Positions 12,901 through 24,109 of a stretch of DNA of 64,000 nt are shown here, in pieces. Origin of the DNA: Bugulina stolonifera (taxonomy: Eukaryota; Bryozoa; Gymnolaemata; Cheilostomatida; Bugulidae); the NCBI GenBank assembly GCA_935421135.1, contig OW285189.1:1221679-1285678 (forward strand), given 5' to 3'. Position 1 is the first letter of the stretch. Each line of letters opens with the position of its first letter. The position numbers and the translations under genes are program-made. The notes beneath the pieces are model-generated. The model was not told where the DNA came from. It made no database searches and was given only the letters and a program-made list of their open reading frames with translations.

Positions 12901-15900
12901 TGTACGTCATACAGCATAGCTGTCCAAGCATAGCCACAATGATTTTGGAGTTATGTTCTCTTTGTTTACTTATTAATTGGAAAGAAAACTCTAACACATT
13001 TCATTGTAGAAAGGTGCCTTCACTGTTGGAGCTACTGAGCTATGTGACATCATTTCATAATGTAATAGTTGGGCCGTGCACCTTCTTCAAGGACTATTCT
13101 GATTTTATAACTGGGAGAAATATTGGTATGGAGAAAGCAAAGTACAAGGTATGTACACTGTACATATGCCATTATGGAGGTTACTACTGCATGGTATGTG
13201 GACACAGGCCATAGAATATTATTAAAAGTTGTTCTCTCTATCAATGTATCTCCTTTATTTCTCCTAGGGCCGTGACACTTTCCTCCATTGTAGTAGCCAA
13301 ATATTGCTGCTATGGCACTACATCATTTTGAAATTATTTTCAAGTCCTAAATTGCTCTAATAGCAGAGATAACCAATTTGACAATAAAGTTCTTCATAAA
13401 ATGTTTTTAATACCGATGAACCTTAATTAGTGTGTTCGCGACCTCATTTTCCGTGAAAAAGTCAGTTGTGCCGATGAGCTAGAGATGGTTTCGTCCGGCC
13501 AAGCGAAATTCCAGGTCAGTAACCCTTTTAGCCTAGGCCCGACGTTCATCTTGTGATTTTTATTTGCAACCCGGGTCCGCCCAAGGGGTGGCGAAGACAC
13601 TAAATGGCCACTTCTCTAGACGATTTACTAATGAGTAGTGAGGGAAAGCTGGACGCTGATTAGTTAAGCATGCAGCCATGCTAGTAATAGCCTTTAGAGT
13701 GTTTTTAGTCGACTTGAGATTTTCAAAGGGTGATATCCCTGCTGCCATTAAAGCGATTTAGAAGATGAAAGTAACCTCCAAATGCTATTATAGTTGTGTC
13801 CACTCCCTGGGACAAAATGAGACAGAGATGAATTAAGAGAGGACAACTGTTAGTTATGATCAGCAGGTTATTGGTACCCATGGTTGGTTGCCAATGGCTA
13901 CTGATGTGATGTGTTTATTATGCTGGGGTTTTAGTGTACATATACTTGACTTTGGACAGATAAATTACATAATATACATTGTAATACAAGTGTGCATGTA
14001 CATATCCTATATGGGTACAGATACAGAGTGTGTGATGTGTCTAGTATACATGTGATCTATAGGAACATGGAGAGTATGATTCCCCAAGCTTTGTGGTAAG
14101 TAGAACCTATCTCACATGGGATAATACATCTCGATTGCCGTGGATACAGTATCATAGGGTTGCTAGGCAATAGAAACATGCTTACGTGTGGTCTTGTGGG
14201 AGATGGATCTGCTAACAACTAACTAATCACAATGTTTCAATAAAATAATATTAGCAAAATATAGAATCATCTCAAAGGATTCCCTTTCCCTGTGAGATTC
14301 TCTGTGATAGTGACCAGAGGTTGAGTCCAGTGATGGTGACCAGTGCTTGAGTCTAGTAATGGTGACCAGTGGTTGAGTCCAGTAATGGTGACTAGTGCTT
14401 GAGTCCAGTAATGGTGACCAGTGCTTGCGTCCAGTAATGGTGACCAGTGCTTGAGTCCAGTAATGGTGACCAGTGCTTGAGTCCAGTGATGGTGACCAGT
14501 GCTTGAGTCTAGTAATGGTGACCAGTGCTTGAGTCCAGTAATGGTGACCAGTGGTTGAGTCCAGTAATGGTGTACCAACCAATCACAGCAGCAACCTCTC
14601 AATCATCTTGTAAACATGTCACATGCCATCGGGCACCCTTCGGGGATTTCTGATCAGATCCTGCTATGCTTTACCTACTCTGCTATTCAAACTGCATGTA
14701 GATATTACAGTATAAAAGCATATGACTAAACTGTATATTATATAATATATAGTATATGACTAAACTGTATATTATAAAATATATAGTATATAACTAAACT
14801 ATATATTATAAAATATATAGTATATGACTAAACTGTATATTAAATAACATATAGTATATGACTAAACTATATTATATAACATATAGAATATGACTAAATT
14901 GTATATTATATAATAATATCCGTGGCGCCAAACACAATTCTTTAACGTGGCTGCCCTATAGCAGAGCTAGTCGAGGGGCCACCACGGCTCCTAGAGCTGG
15001 ATGTTATTATAGTTCGATATGGCACAGAGGGAAAACCTTCTTTGGGACGAAAACCTCCAGGCCGTTGGCGGGACTCGAACCTACGTCCTTGCAGATAACT
15101 TGCGTCATTGCTGCAAGACCAGAGTGACTATATAATAATTATATAGTATATGGCTGAACTGTATACCATATAATATATAGCATATGACTAAACTGTATAC
15201 TATATAATATAATATAATATATAGCTCTGCTATTGGGCAGCCACGTTAAAGAATTGTGTCTGGCGCCACGGATATTATATAAGATATAGTATATGGCGGT
15301 GATGCTTCTGGATTGCCAAATGGCTTTATGATTTCTGTTACACAGCCAGTCTTTACACTCTTGAATACTACGTTCTAATCTAGAACATTCCAATGTTTCT
15401 CTCTATCTGCTAGCATGGTCGAGGTTACTAAAGTACAACCACAGTCTTTAGTTGATTGACTAGTATCTAGTTGACCGCTGACTACAGTGTCTAGTTGACC
15501 ATTGACTACAGTATCCAGTTGACCACTGACTACAGTATCTAGTTGACCACTGACTACAGTCTCTAGTTGACCACTGACTACAGTATCTAGTTGACCACTG
15601 ACTAGAGTATCTAGTTGACCACTGACTAGAGTATCTAGTTGACCACTGACTAGAGTCTGTAGTTGACCACTGACTACAGTATCTAGTTGACCACTGACTA
15701 GAGTATCTAGTTGACCACTGACTAGAGTATCTAGTCGACCACTGACTACAGTATCTGGTTGACCACTGACTACAGTATCTAGTTGACCACTGACTAGAGC
15801 ATCTAGTTGACCACTGACTACATTATCTAGTTGAGCACTGATTAAAGATGAGAGTTGACCAGTACCTGTATTAACTAAGGCTTTATTTCTAGACACGAGC

Positions 15901-18900
15901 TCTGAAGACTGCAGCAGTAGCTGGTGTCAGCGCCTATATGTTCCTGTCTTTCTCCCCTCGATACCCCACCTCAGCCTTTAGAGGTACTTACACTACTTAT
16001 ATAGTAATACATGTACTTACTGTATACCTATATATTTATACACATGTACTTACACTATACACATGTACTTACACTATACACATGTACTTACACTACGCAC
16101 ATGTACTTACACTACGCACATGTACTTACACTACGCACATGTACTTACACTACGCACATGTACTTACACTACGCACATGTACTTACACTACGCACATGTA
16201 CTTACACTACGCACATGTACTTACACTACGCACATGTACTTACGCTACGCACATGTACTTACACTACGCACATGTACTTACACTACGCACATGTACTTAC
16301 ACTACGCACATGTACTTACACTACGCACATGTACTTACACTACGCACATGTACTTACGCTACGCACATGTACTTACACTACGCACATGTACTTACACTAC
16401 GCACATGTACTTACTCTCTCTACACTTACTTACACCATGTGCATGTACTTACATGTACATTGTATACATGTACTTACACTATATGAAATGTGTCTATTAT
16501 CCCATTAGATGACTCATACCTGCACTCCGGGTTTCTCTATAAAGTTTTCTACATGATTTTATCCATCTCGCTAGTCAGGATACGCTACTACTTTGCCTGG
16601 GGACTATGTAAGTATTATCACTTTACTATGATCATGTATGCATACATATACAGTATATATTATACATATACAGTATATATTATACATGTACAGTATATAT
16701 ACATAAGGTATGTACATCATGTACAGTATAAATGTACATGTAGTTGTATATGTATGTACGCATATGGATGAATTTTCATTTGCTTCAACTGTGAATATAA
16801 TTGAGGAAAGACAAGTGTTAACACTACAGCTTCCTGGTTAATAAAACTTGGACTGTTTTTTACACTTGAAACTACAACACTGCAGATGGGCAACAAGTTA
16901 TGATTATGCATCACACTTACAGAACAGCAGTATGAAACTGCATTTAGCCGTTTAGCTATGGAACAGTCAACACTCAACAGTGTAAAGAAATACTTCAAGC
17001 TAGCCAAGTTTTAGATTTAGGCAGTTTCACTGTACACATACGATATACATCAAACAGTTACATTGTACAGTTACATTGTACATGTACATCAAGCTAGTAT
17101 AATTTGTCCATATTTTCAACAGCTGAGTTAACCAACCTAATTGCTGGGTTTGGATTTAATGGGTTTAAAGAAGATAGTTCTGAGGACTGGAGTCTGATAA
17201 AAAATGCAGATATATGGGGAGTAGAGGTAGGTGTGAGCTGTGCCTAGTGTTTGCAGGTGGTGCAATTATCTTCACTTTACTCCTGGGATATTATTTGGTT
17301 AATTAATCAGCTGTATGAACAAGTTGTCATGTTTCTATTCTACATGTACTGCTATTGTAGACATGTACTGCTATTGTAGACATGTACTGCTATTGTAGAC
17401 ATGTACTGCTATTGTAGACATGTACTGCTATTGTAGACATGTACGAGTATGAAGATCTGTATGGATAGTTGGAATATCAGTACTCTGGTCTGGTTGCGCA
17501 GGACGGTGTACGAACGAGCTCCCAGATTCAACACTCTAGCTGTCTTTACAGTCAGTGCTTTCTGGCATGGCTTCTATCCCGGTTACTACCTTGCATTCTT
17601 TACTGGTGCTCTATTTATAGAATCTAATAGGAGTGTAAGTACATACATGTACACGCATACACACACACGCACACATACACACACATACAATATGTAATCT
17701 ACATAATTATATCCTAGTATTATATAGATCTGTACAAATCACATCTATATGTACAGTATATCTTTAGTGCTGGGTGGTTTTGATTTCCATGTGTATTTAG
17801 TTTTTTTGCCAATTTTTCAAAAAAACTGAATGCTGCCGAAGTTGTCTTCTACCCCTAGGTTTAACTCAGTTCTTTAAATTCAGGGAAAAAAACCGAATTG
17901 AACCGAAAATTAATACTCAATGTTGGGAGTTGTCACACTCTGCTTTAAAACTGCAATGGCGGCCATTTGTAGTTTTCCCTAATAAATCGCTATTATTAAA
18001 TAGTGTACAAGTATAGCTACTAGAATTGAGTAAGACTAAAGTAAGTCATTACTAGGTGACAAGGATGGCATCAAATTATAAAGATTGAAAGATACATTCA
18101 CGTGTTCGCAACACCAGCCATTATCGGAAGTAGATGCGCTAAGGAGCCAGGCGTGGTTTGAATTTTAAAACTGAATTGTACCGAACCGCTGCATTCGGTT
18201 CCGGTTTGTATTTTAAAATTTTTGTGGTTTTTGAACGAAAGGAAAAAACTGAGTGATACCGAAACACCGTGCAGCACTAGTATATATGTTATATACATGT
18301 AGATATATAATAGGCCTACCTAATACCTTTTCTATGATTGATTTATTTCAGATACGAAGATTCATTCGTCCATATTTTCAAGCATCGAAAGGGATGATGT
18401 TATTTTATGATGCAGTTACCTTTGTTGGTACGAGATGTTGCTGTGCGTACATGGTCGTACCGATGCTTATATATGAGTTTAAGCCAACTATAGCTGTCTA
18501 TGTGTAAGTATAGAGTTACCACATCTGTCACCAACATATACAGTGTACTTTTGAGAAGGTAGTATCACTGTGGTGAGAGGACAACTCTATCATCCTAGTC
18601 GTACACTTGGGTCCAATGGTTGCAATGCTGGGCCCTTGCCCAATGTGATCCACCAAGTTGGCTCAGATATTTACCGGAAGTGGTATAATTATATATCGAT
18701 CAATGATTTCTGTTAGTATATAGGAGTTGTTTCCTCTCTTATGCCTCATAAAACCTTTAGAAGAATGTGGACATCACAATTCGGTACACGATATACACTC
18801 CTTTGCTCACACAACCCCTTCTAGCCTGCTAAGCCGTACTTTACCTCCTGATCTAATTACTACAGTTTAATATTGGTAGCCCATGTGTACCACTGTGTAC

Positions 18901-19027
18901 CATAACAGGTTCCCTAAGGTTCTCCCTGTATAATTTCAGATCACAATACTGCTGGATGCACCTCATATCACTAGCCGCCATATTGGTTCTACCCAAGAGG
19001 CCGTCTACAAGGAGTAAACTAGAGTAA
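9910..19027 (+). CDS. MBOAT1/2-like lysophospholipid acyltransferase, 12 exons
   Basis: Multi-pass ER membrane O-acyltransferase expected to transfer acyl-CoA to lysophospholipids (Lands cycle remodelling). Exons: 9910-9996, 10195-10340, 11904-12071, 12326-12436, 13010-13148, 14063-14095, 15893-15983, 16509-16607, 17123-17226, 17437-17634, 18352-18503, 18940-19027. All are flanked by AG/GT and all phases close, giving 471 aa. Family landmarks: [15 protein letters not shown] at the N terminus, [46 protein letters not shown], the MBOAT Asn region DSWNI and the presumed active-site His in [12 protein letters not shown] (exon 10). Similarity is higher to MBOAT1/2 than to LPCAT3 or MBOAT7. The C terminus (RSKLE) has no KKXX signal. 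Introns 2, 6, 7, 9 and 10 carry tandem repeats, a gap or MITEs. Substrate preference cannot be read from sequence. Confidence 0.9.
10715..11172. repeat. 18-bp minisatellite in MBOAT intron 2
   Basis: About 25 units of ggttgaggagtgggtaga with a/t variation at one position. It lies within the intron between exons 2 and 3. Confidence 0.9.
11301..11500. other. Assembly gap (200 N)
   Basis: Run of N flanked by low-complexity pyrimidine-rich sequence on the left and a 17-bp tandem repeat on the right. The true length is unknown. It lies inside MBOAT intron 2, so no coding exon is expected to be lost. Confidence 0.99.
11501..11655. repeat. 17-bp minisatellite abutting the gap
   Basis: Units of cctcccacccacactct, about 9 copies visible. 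The array probably continues into the N gap. Confidence 0.9.
13431..13600. mobile_element. Short MITE-like element, family shared with 61632-61898
   Basis: The ends tgtgttcgcgacc and ggtggcgaagacac form imperfect terminal inverted repeats. The interior contains ccgatgagctagagatgg and gtttcgtccggcc, whose reverse complements occur in the element at 61632-61898. Located in MBOAT intron 5. Confidence 0.6.
14299..14573. repeat. 26-bp minisatellite in MBOAT intron 6
   Basis: About 10 copies of a 26-bp unit with core agtccagtaatggtgaccag. Confidence 0.9.
14690..15220. repeat. AT-rich tandem repeat of about 35 bp, interrupted by a foldback element
   Basis: Units related to tatgactaaactgtatatta followed by taatatatag. 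The array is split by the inserted inverted-repeat element at 14914-15278 and resumes on its far side, so the insertion is younger than the array. Confidence 0.75.
14914..15278 (-). mobile_element. Inverted-repeat element containing a tRNA-like promoter box
   Basis: Arms of about 56 nt at 14914-14969 and 15223-15278 are nearly perfect reverse complements (ends ataatatccgtggcgcc / ggcgccacggatattat). On the minus strand the interior contains ggttcgagtccc (at 15070-15082), a consensus Pol III B box, so a tRNA-derived SINE piece appears to sit inside a foldback element. It lies within MBOAT intron 6. Confidence 0.65.
15450..15845. repeat. 24-bp minisatellite in MBOAT intron 6
   Basis: About 16 copies of a 24-bp unit with core ctagttgaccactgacta. 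It ends about 50 nt before the acceptor of exon 7. Confidence 0.9.
15984..16480 (+). repeat. 19-bp minisatellite seeded on the exon 7 donor of MBOAT
   Basis: The intron starts gtacttacactac at the exon 7 donor. The array downstream consists of about 20 copies of atgtacttacactacgcac, i.e. the same 13-nt intron start repeated. The GT is kept in the copies but the preceding exonic gag is replaced by cat. Confidence 0.85.
17342..17436 (+). repeat. Five tandem copies of the exon 10 3' splice site (MBOAT)
   Basis: Five perfect units of acatgtactgctattgtag. Each ends in an acceptor-like attgtag and is followed by the exon's first bases acatgtac. AG dinucleotides fall at 17360, 17379, 17398, 17417 and 17436. 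Only the last keeps the protein frame; every upstream one leads to a stop codon. Confidence 0.9.
17764..18279. mobile_element. hAT-like MITE (single-unit copy) in MBOAT intron 10
   Basis: Terminal inverted repeats tagtgctgggtggttttga and ...caccgtgcagcacta, with an 8-bp near-duplication gtatatct/gtatatat outside. The interior includes ggcggccattt and attcacgtgttcgcaacacc, shared with the larger relative at 44352-45347. Confidence 0.75.
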
Positions 19028-19130
19028 TGTCAGTACAGTGTGTAATGATGATTGTGTACATTATAATTTATACATGCATGGTGTTTAGTATGTACTGATA
19101 TTGTGTTATACTATATTCTGTTGTACATAA

Positions 19131-19443
19131 TTATATAGTTATACATACATGGCACATGGCTGGGTATGTAGTTATACATACATGGTACATGGCTGGGTAT
19201 GTAGTTATACGTACATGGTACATGGCTGGGTATGTAGTTATACATACATGGTACATGGCTGGGTATGTAGTTATACATACATGGTACATGGCTGGGTATG
19301 TAGTTATACATACATGGTACATGGCTGGGTATATAGTTATACATACATGGTACATGGCTGGGTATGTAGTTATACATACATGGTACATGGCTGAGTATGT
19401 AGTTATACATACATGGTACATGGCTGGGTATGTAGTTATACAT
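19131..19443. repeat. 33-bp minisatellite downstream of MBOAT
   Basis: About 9 copies of a 33-bp unit with core ggtacatggctgggtatgta. It starts about 100 bp after the MBOAT stop codon. Confidence 0.9.
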
Positions 19444-19571
19444 ATAGGAACGCTGCTGTTGTAGTCACCTGCTATCGTCTGCCTACATACTGGACACTGC
19501 ATGTTTGACTGGACCATTGATAGACACCATACCAAATATGTTGTTGTTTTATTAAGTACAGTAGCTCGATA

Positions 19572-20543
19572 ATGAGCATACTGATATCGGTCTCATTATC
19601 TTGGTTGCCTGTATTTTAGGTAATGTTGTTAGTTTTATAGTCAATATTGGTGCCAAATCACATATCACCTGACACTGTGGGAAGTTATCGTCCCTTTTAC
19701 CAGCACATCCTAGTAGTCATATTCATTGTAAGAGAATATTTTTTGAAATGATGCGTTTCTACCTGATAGTAGCTACTTTCATTCACCAGTATTCCTTCTT
19801 TATAAGTATATCAGCTTTCAACCTACCTGCTACATGGTAATTATACTATACACTGTAAATCTAGTTATTGTATTATATGCAGGCATTGTCCCCTCAAATT
19901 AATACATAGTACTGTATTTCATAACCAGACAACCTTTTCCTGTATTCTTTCTTTTTTAATTCAATAAAATCTGACTTATAATATTACAGTATACAACTAG
20001 TAATCTCAATCTGGTAAAATTGTAGCTGTGCCGCTGTGTTTACTTACTGTTGAAAGTGTAAGTCACACAGTATAAGTCACACAGTATAAGTCACACAGTA
20101 TAAGTCACACAGTATAAGTCACACAGTATAAGTCACACAGTATAAGTCACACAGTATAAGTCACACAGTATAAGTCACACAGTATAAGTCACACAGTATA
20201 AGTCACACAGTATAAGTCACGGCTATGTTTTACTATTTTTGTTACAGACAACTGGCAGAAACTCCAAAACATGTTCAATAGTTTGGTTGGGCATAAGCTC
20301 AACCCTGGGGATTAGTTATACTTATACACTCAGGAAGTATGGATCTCAGACTATGCTTGTTCTACTGGCTACTACAGTCATGTATGTGTAGCTTATGTGT
20401 GATTGTATGCTACGCCTACATGCACACATTGACATTGATACACAAGTATCCCTAGTTGATGGACTATCCTATAATATATGATATAGTAATAAAATACTTT
20501 ATACATTTATTATAGTTACGCTGGTATATACTGTATATTATAA
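19572..20543 (+). CDS. Possible small multi-exon membrane protein gene, structure uncertain
   Basis: Several short hydrophobic coding pieces lie in order on the + strand with plausible splice sites: 19572-19610 (MSILISVSLSWLP), 19641-19727 (SILVPNHISPDTVGSYRPFY then QHILVVIFI), a micro-piece 19790-19805, 20026-20057 (VPLCLLTVES), 20248-20381 (ends TMLVLLATTV) and 20516-20543. Phases can be made to close, giving a protein of about 115 aa with three or four hydrophobic segments. The 16-nt exon and the weak first donor make the chain doubtful. I do not recognise the family. The clean donor at 20058 and acceptor at 20248 are the best-supported junctions. Confidence 0.3.
20058..20219 (+). repeat. 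14-bp minisatellite seeded on a 5' splice site
   Basis: The first copy, directly after the putative exon end at 20057, is gtaagtcacacagt, a strong donor. The next ~11 copies are ataagtcacacagt: identical except that the first G of the GT is A, so they cannot act as donors. Confidence 0.85.
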
Positions 20544-20791
20544 CCAAAGACTGTGCAGTGCAGTACTACTGTTTGCCTCCATCTTCCAATGTAAACATCA
20601 TCATTCTAATGAGGAAGTATACAGTGTGCTTAGTCATCTCCATTCCCTTCAAGCATCGAGGAATATGCTGACACTATAATGTTGGTATAAAAGACCTTCG
20701 TCCTCTCTCTCTCATGTTAGCCTCTGCTTTGATCACAATTCACAGTGGTGGGGATGGATATCTATTAACAAGGCGTTTATATTCTAATTTC

Positions 20792-21727
20792 AGGGCTCTC
20801 AACTACTCGGATTAAATCCAAATTGTTCGGATTTGTCCTTCCCTCTTGGGCATTCGGACGGATTTCCATATATTCCACTCACTGTTCGGATTTTGCTATT
20901 GTTTTAGGATTTGTTACTAGTAGCAAAGAGAGTAAGTACTCCCTTTGCTAGTAGGCTAACTAGCACCAAAGCCGTAAACAAAGTCTGTCCAATGAATTCA
21001 ATAGGGGGTTGAGAGGTCGCTAACCTAGTCAATTTAATATTTGAATCAAATGGGTGTCTAAAGTATTTTCCAATCTGATATTAATAGATTTTACAAAATA
21101 ACACATAAGACACATGTGATTGTATATCTTGCAAATATTTTTATGTTAGAAAGTCCCAAGTACTACTGTTTACCCACAAATATATAACATTTTAGATATT
21201 GACACGAAAACAAGGGAGACAAGTCAAAATATTTCAAACATTTTGCATGCACTGTGTACCCATCTCATTTGTTCCACTTCCACTTGGAGCCATACAGATA
21301 TAGGCTATATCTGTATTTTGTTTAAATCTGTATTATGGTGTCATACAGTTACCTGTTATTGTATATAATATACACAATATTTTCCACTATCTCCACCACC
21401 TACATCTACTCTGTACATGTATATACTGTATGCCCTATTTGCATCTTTGTTTCTTCTACCAAATGAATACACACAAGTTGCATGTTACAACCTCTACCAA
21501 GCACAGCACATTTTAAGTAAAATATGACTAGAATTGCATGAAATGGTGCCATTTTAGATAGCACGGTTAAAAAATTTTCAAACGCGGGAAGGCGCTCCGC
21601 CGCCCCTCCCGCGCCCTCCCAGGCAGCCCGTTTTGCGGGCTGGCGGGGCCGGAGGCCCCGCAGTGGCATCTTTTTCCTCAATTCAACATTTTATTAGGAT
21701 TTTTCACTTTATCAAGTTGAGAGCCCT
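20792..21727. mobile_element. hAT-like MITE, 936 bp
   Basis: Terminal inverted repeats agggctctcaact ... agttgagagccct, with flanking 8-bp duplications ctaatttc/gtaatttc (one mismatch). The interior is AT-rich except for a GC-rich patch at 21580-21665. Several internal stretches (ctagtcaattta, taacattttagatattga) recur in the element at 54613-55485, so both belong to one family. No transposase ORF. Confidence 0.75.
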
Positions 21728-22390
21728 GTAATTTCATTGTACATACTTTAGAACTAGATTAGTAGTTCCTACCCCAATGTTGTATGAGGTAGGAAGTTTT
21801 TGAAGAATTGTGAAGACATCATACCTGACTATTTGCACTGTACATATTATTACAACACATTTACATGTGCAATGACTAGACTGGACTGGAGTTACCTACA
21901 CTTGACTGACTGATATTACTATGGCAACCAAGTTTATCATAGTAACCAAATAATATACAAGACCTGATTGGCCAATACTTTTCATATACATGTATTGTTT
22001 TATTAGCTTTAAAAATATCATGTAGTATACTTTTTAGAAAGTTGAATTTTAGGAAGAGAAATAAAAGGATCCAAAATTATTAGTGCACCTAAATATAGCT
22101 ATTATTATTATTCTAAAACGTACGTATTGTTTCAAGACTATTTGTCCACAGATAGACAAAAGATAGTCATTAGGCCTATTTATACACTGTGAGTCCACAG
22201 TCGGACAAGGCAGTCGTTCAGTATACAGTCCACATAAATGTCCATGTAGTACTGCGCATACCCAGACATACGGCCATCACAGAATTAAGAGTATTTGTAG
22301 TGAGGCATTTATTGTATAGGCCGATGGTAGTCGTCACATTTTATGTACAAGACGTGTTGTTTCTATTTCAGTCAGTTGCAATTTAGAGTC

Positions 22391-22885
22391 TAAAGGTGCG
22401 TTACACTGCAGGTTACACTGCAGGTTACACCGCAGGTTACACTGCAGGTTACACTACAAGTTACACCGCAGGTTACACTGCAGGTTACATGCAACTCCGA
22501 CTGCAACTAGTTGCACGCAAGTTGCAGTTGGAGTTGCATTACCAACTCAGACTCTGACACATGCGTTTACACTGCTGCAACTCAATAAAAACTATCCGAG
22601 GGCGACAAATTTTACAGCCAATAGAGACACGAGTATGTCTACATGCGCGGTATTACTGTGATACTATTTCCTGTTAAACACACCCTTCACTCCTACTCTC
22701 CGAAATTCACTTGCACATTTGTTGTTTCATTGGTTGTAGCTTTTGGCCACGCCCTTCGACCTGTCGCTTCAACCCGGCACTGTTACATTACTGCAACTCA
22801 GATTCTAATCATGTTCACACTATTCGACTCCAACATTGCAACCTCAGACAGGTTGCATCAGACAAAATAGCAGCATTGTAAATGC
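22391..22885. mobile_element. Candidate MITE with imperfect terminal repeats
   Basis: The left end taaaggtgcgttacactgc and right end gcattgtaaatgcacttta are imperfect inverted repeats. The interior has a 12-bp ggttacactgca repeat (22397-22490) and a hairpin gcaactccgactgcaact / agttgcagttggagttgc. A TAA-type 3-bp target site (PIF/Harbinger-like) is possible but not proven. Confidence 0.4.
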
Positions 22886-23209
22886 ACTTTAATAAAGACG
22901 CATCTCTCTACCTATACTACATTGTATATACTTGAGAGTGATTTTTCAGACTACCTAGGAGCCTCCTAGCCTGCCTGTAGAAATGCGTGCCCGGAGACAC
23001 TACACTAGGGTAGTGAGGGGCAAGTAGAGCACACTCGTACCCCGTATAGAGGTCACACCCATCCACTTTAAATTGTAATACACATCAGTAGTATGCGTCG
23101 GACCTGTGGGCCACTTGTACAGGTTACAGCATAGAACATAGGGTTTTATTGCTAGTTCAGTGCACTATATTGTTTCAGGTCTTGGGCCACCTGCGGCTGG
23201 ATTTTACAC

Positions 23210-23745
23210 TATTATATGTACTATAATGTGAGGTACATGTACAAGTCATGTACTAAACTGTGAGGTACATGTGCTATAATGTGAGTTACATTGTACATGT
23301 GCTATAATATGATGTACTGAGTACATGTACTATAATGTGAGGTACATGTGCTACAATGTGAGGTACATCTGCTACAATGTGAGGTACATGTGCTACAATG
23401 TGAGGTACATGTGCTACAATGTGAGGTACATGTGCTATAATGTGAGGTACATCTGCTAAAATATGAGGTACATGTGCTACAATGTGAGGTACATGTGCTA
23501 CAATGTGAGGTACATGTGCTACAATATGAGGCGCATGTGCTATAGTGTTAGTTGCATGCTCTAAAATGTGAGGTACATGTGCTATAATGTGAGTTACATG
23601 TGCTATAATGTGAGGTACATCTGCTAAAATATGAGGTACATGTGCTACAATGTGAGGTACATGTGCTACAATGTGATGTACATATGCTACAATATGAGGC
23701 GCATGTGCTATAATGTTAGTTGCATGCTCTAAAATGTGAGGTTCA
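23210..23745. repeat. 21-bp minisatellite upstream of the first TLR gene
   Basis: About 25 copies, partly degenerate, of tgtgaggtacatgtgctaca plus one base. It ends about 370 bp before the first coding exon of the TLR gene. Confidence 0.9.
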
Positions 23746-24109
23746 TGTATACAGCATGTATCTCTTAGGTTCTATTATAACATCCAACAATGAGCCAGTT
23801 TCGGAAAATACCTGGTATAATTATAAAATATAATGTGATATTAGTGATTACTGATTATACTTTATAGCATACATTATATTATACAGGTACATTTTATGGC
23901 AATGCCGTGAAAGGGAGTGTTCCTTTGTATTAGCATGTTTACTGATTGAATATGTTTATCAAGGAAGTTTTCAGGCAAAAACAGCACTGATCATTGCATG
24001 AGGTCAGCCACATCAATGCTACACAAACAGCATTCAGTCACACTCCTACAGGCATAGAGGCACAGTGCTATCTACCCTTCTGCTGGAAGAGCCAAGTTCT
24101 AAGTCAAAT

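Noticed and set aside
16011..16512. ORFs of 149-182 codons of [14 protein letters not shown] repeats
   Set aside because: Produced by the 19-bp donor-derived array in MBOAT intron 7.
19465..19535. RING-like CPVCRQT on the minus strand
   Set aside because: Only one CxxC pair is present, no other RING ligands or exon structure nearby, and it runs straight into a minisatellite.
20516..20679. Longer C-terminal exon (LCSAVLLFASIFQ ... NMLTL)
   Set aside because: Reads well on its own but its frame does not match any donor phase available at the preceding exon; a stop follows after 8 codons in the compatible frame.
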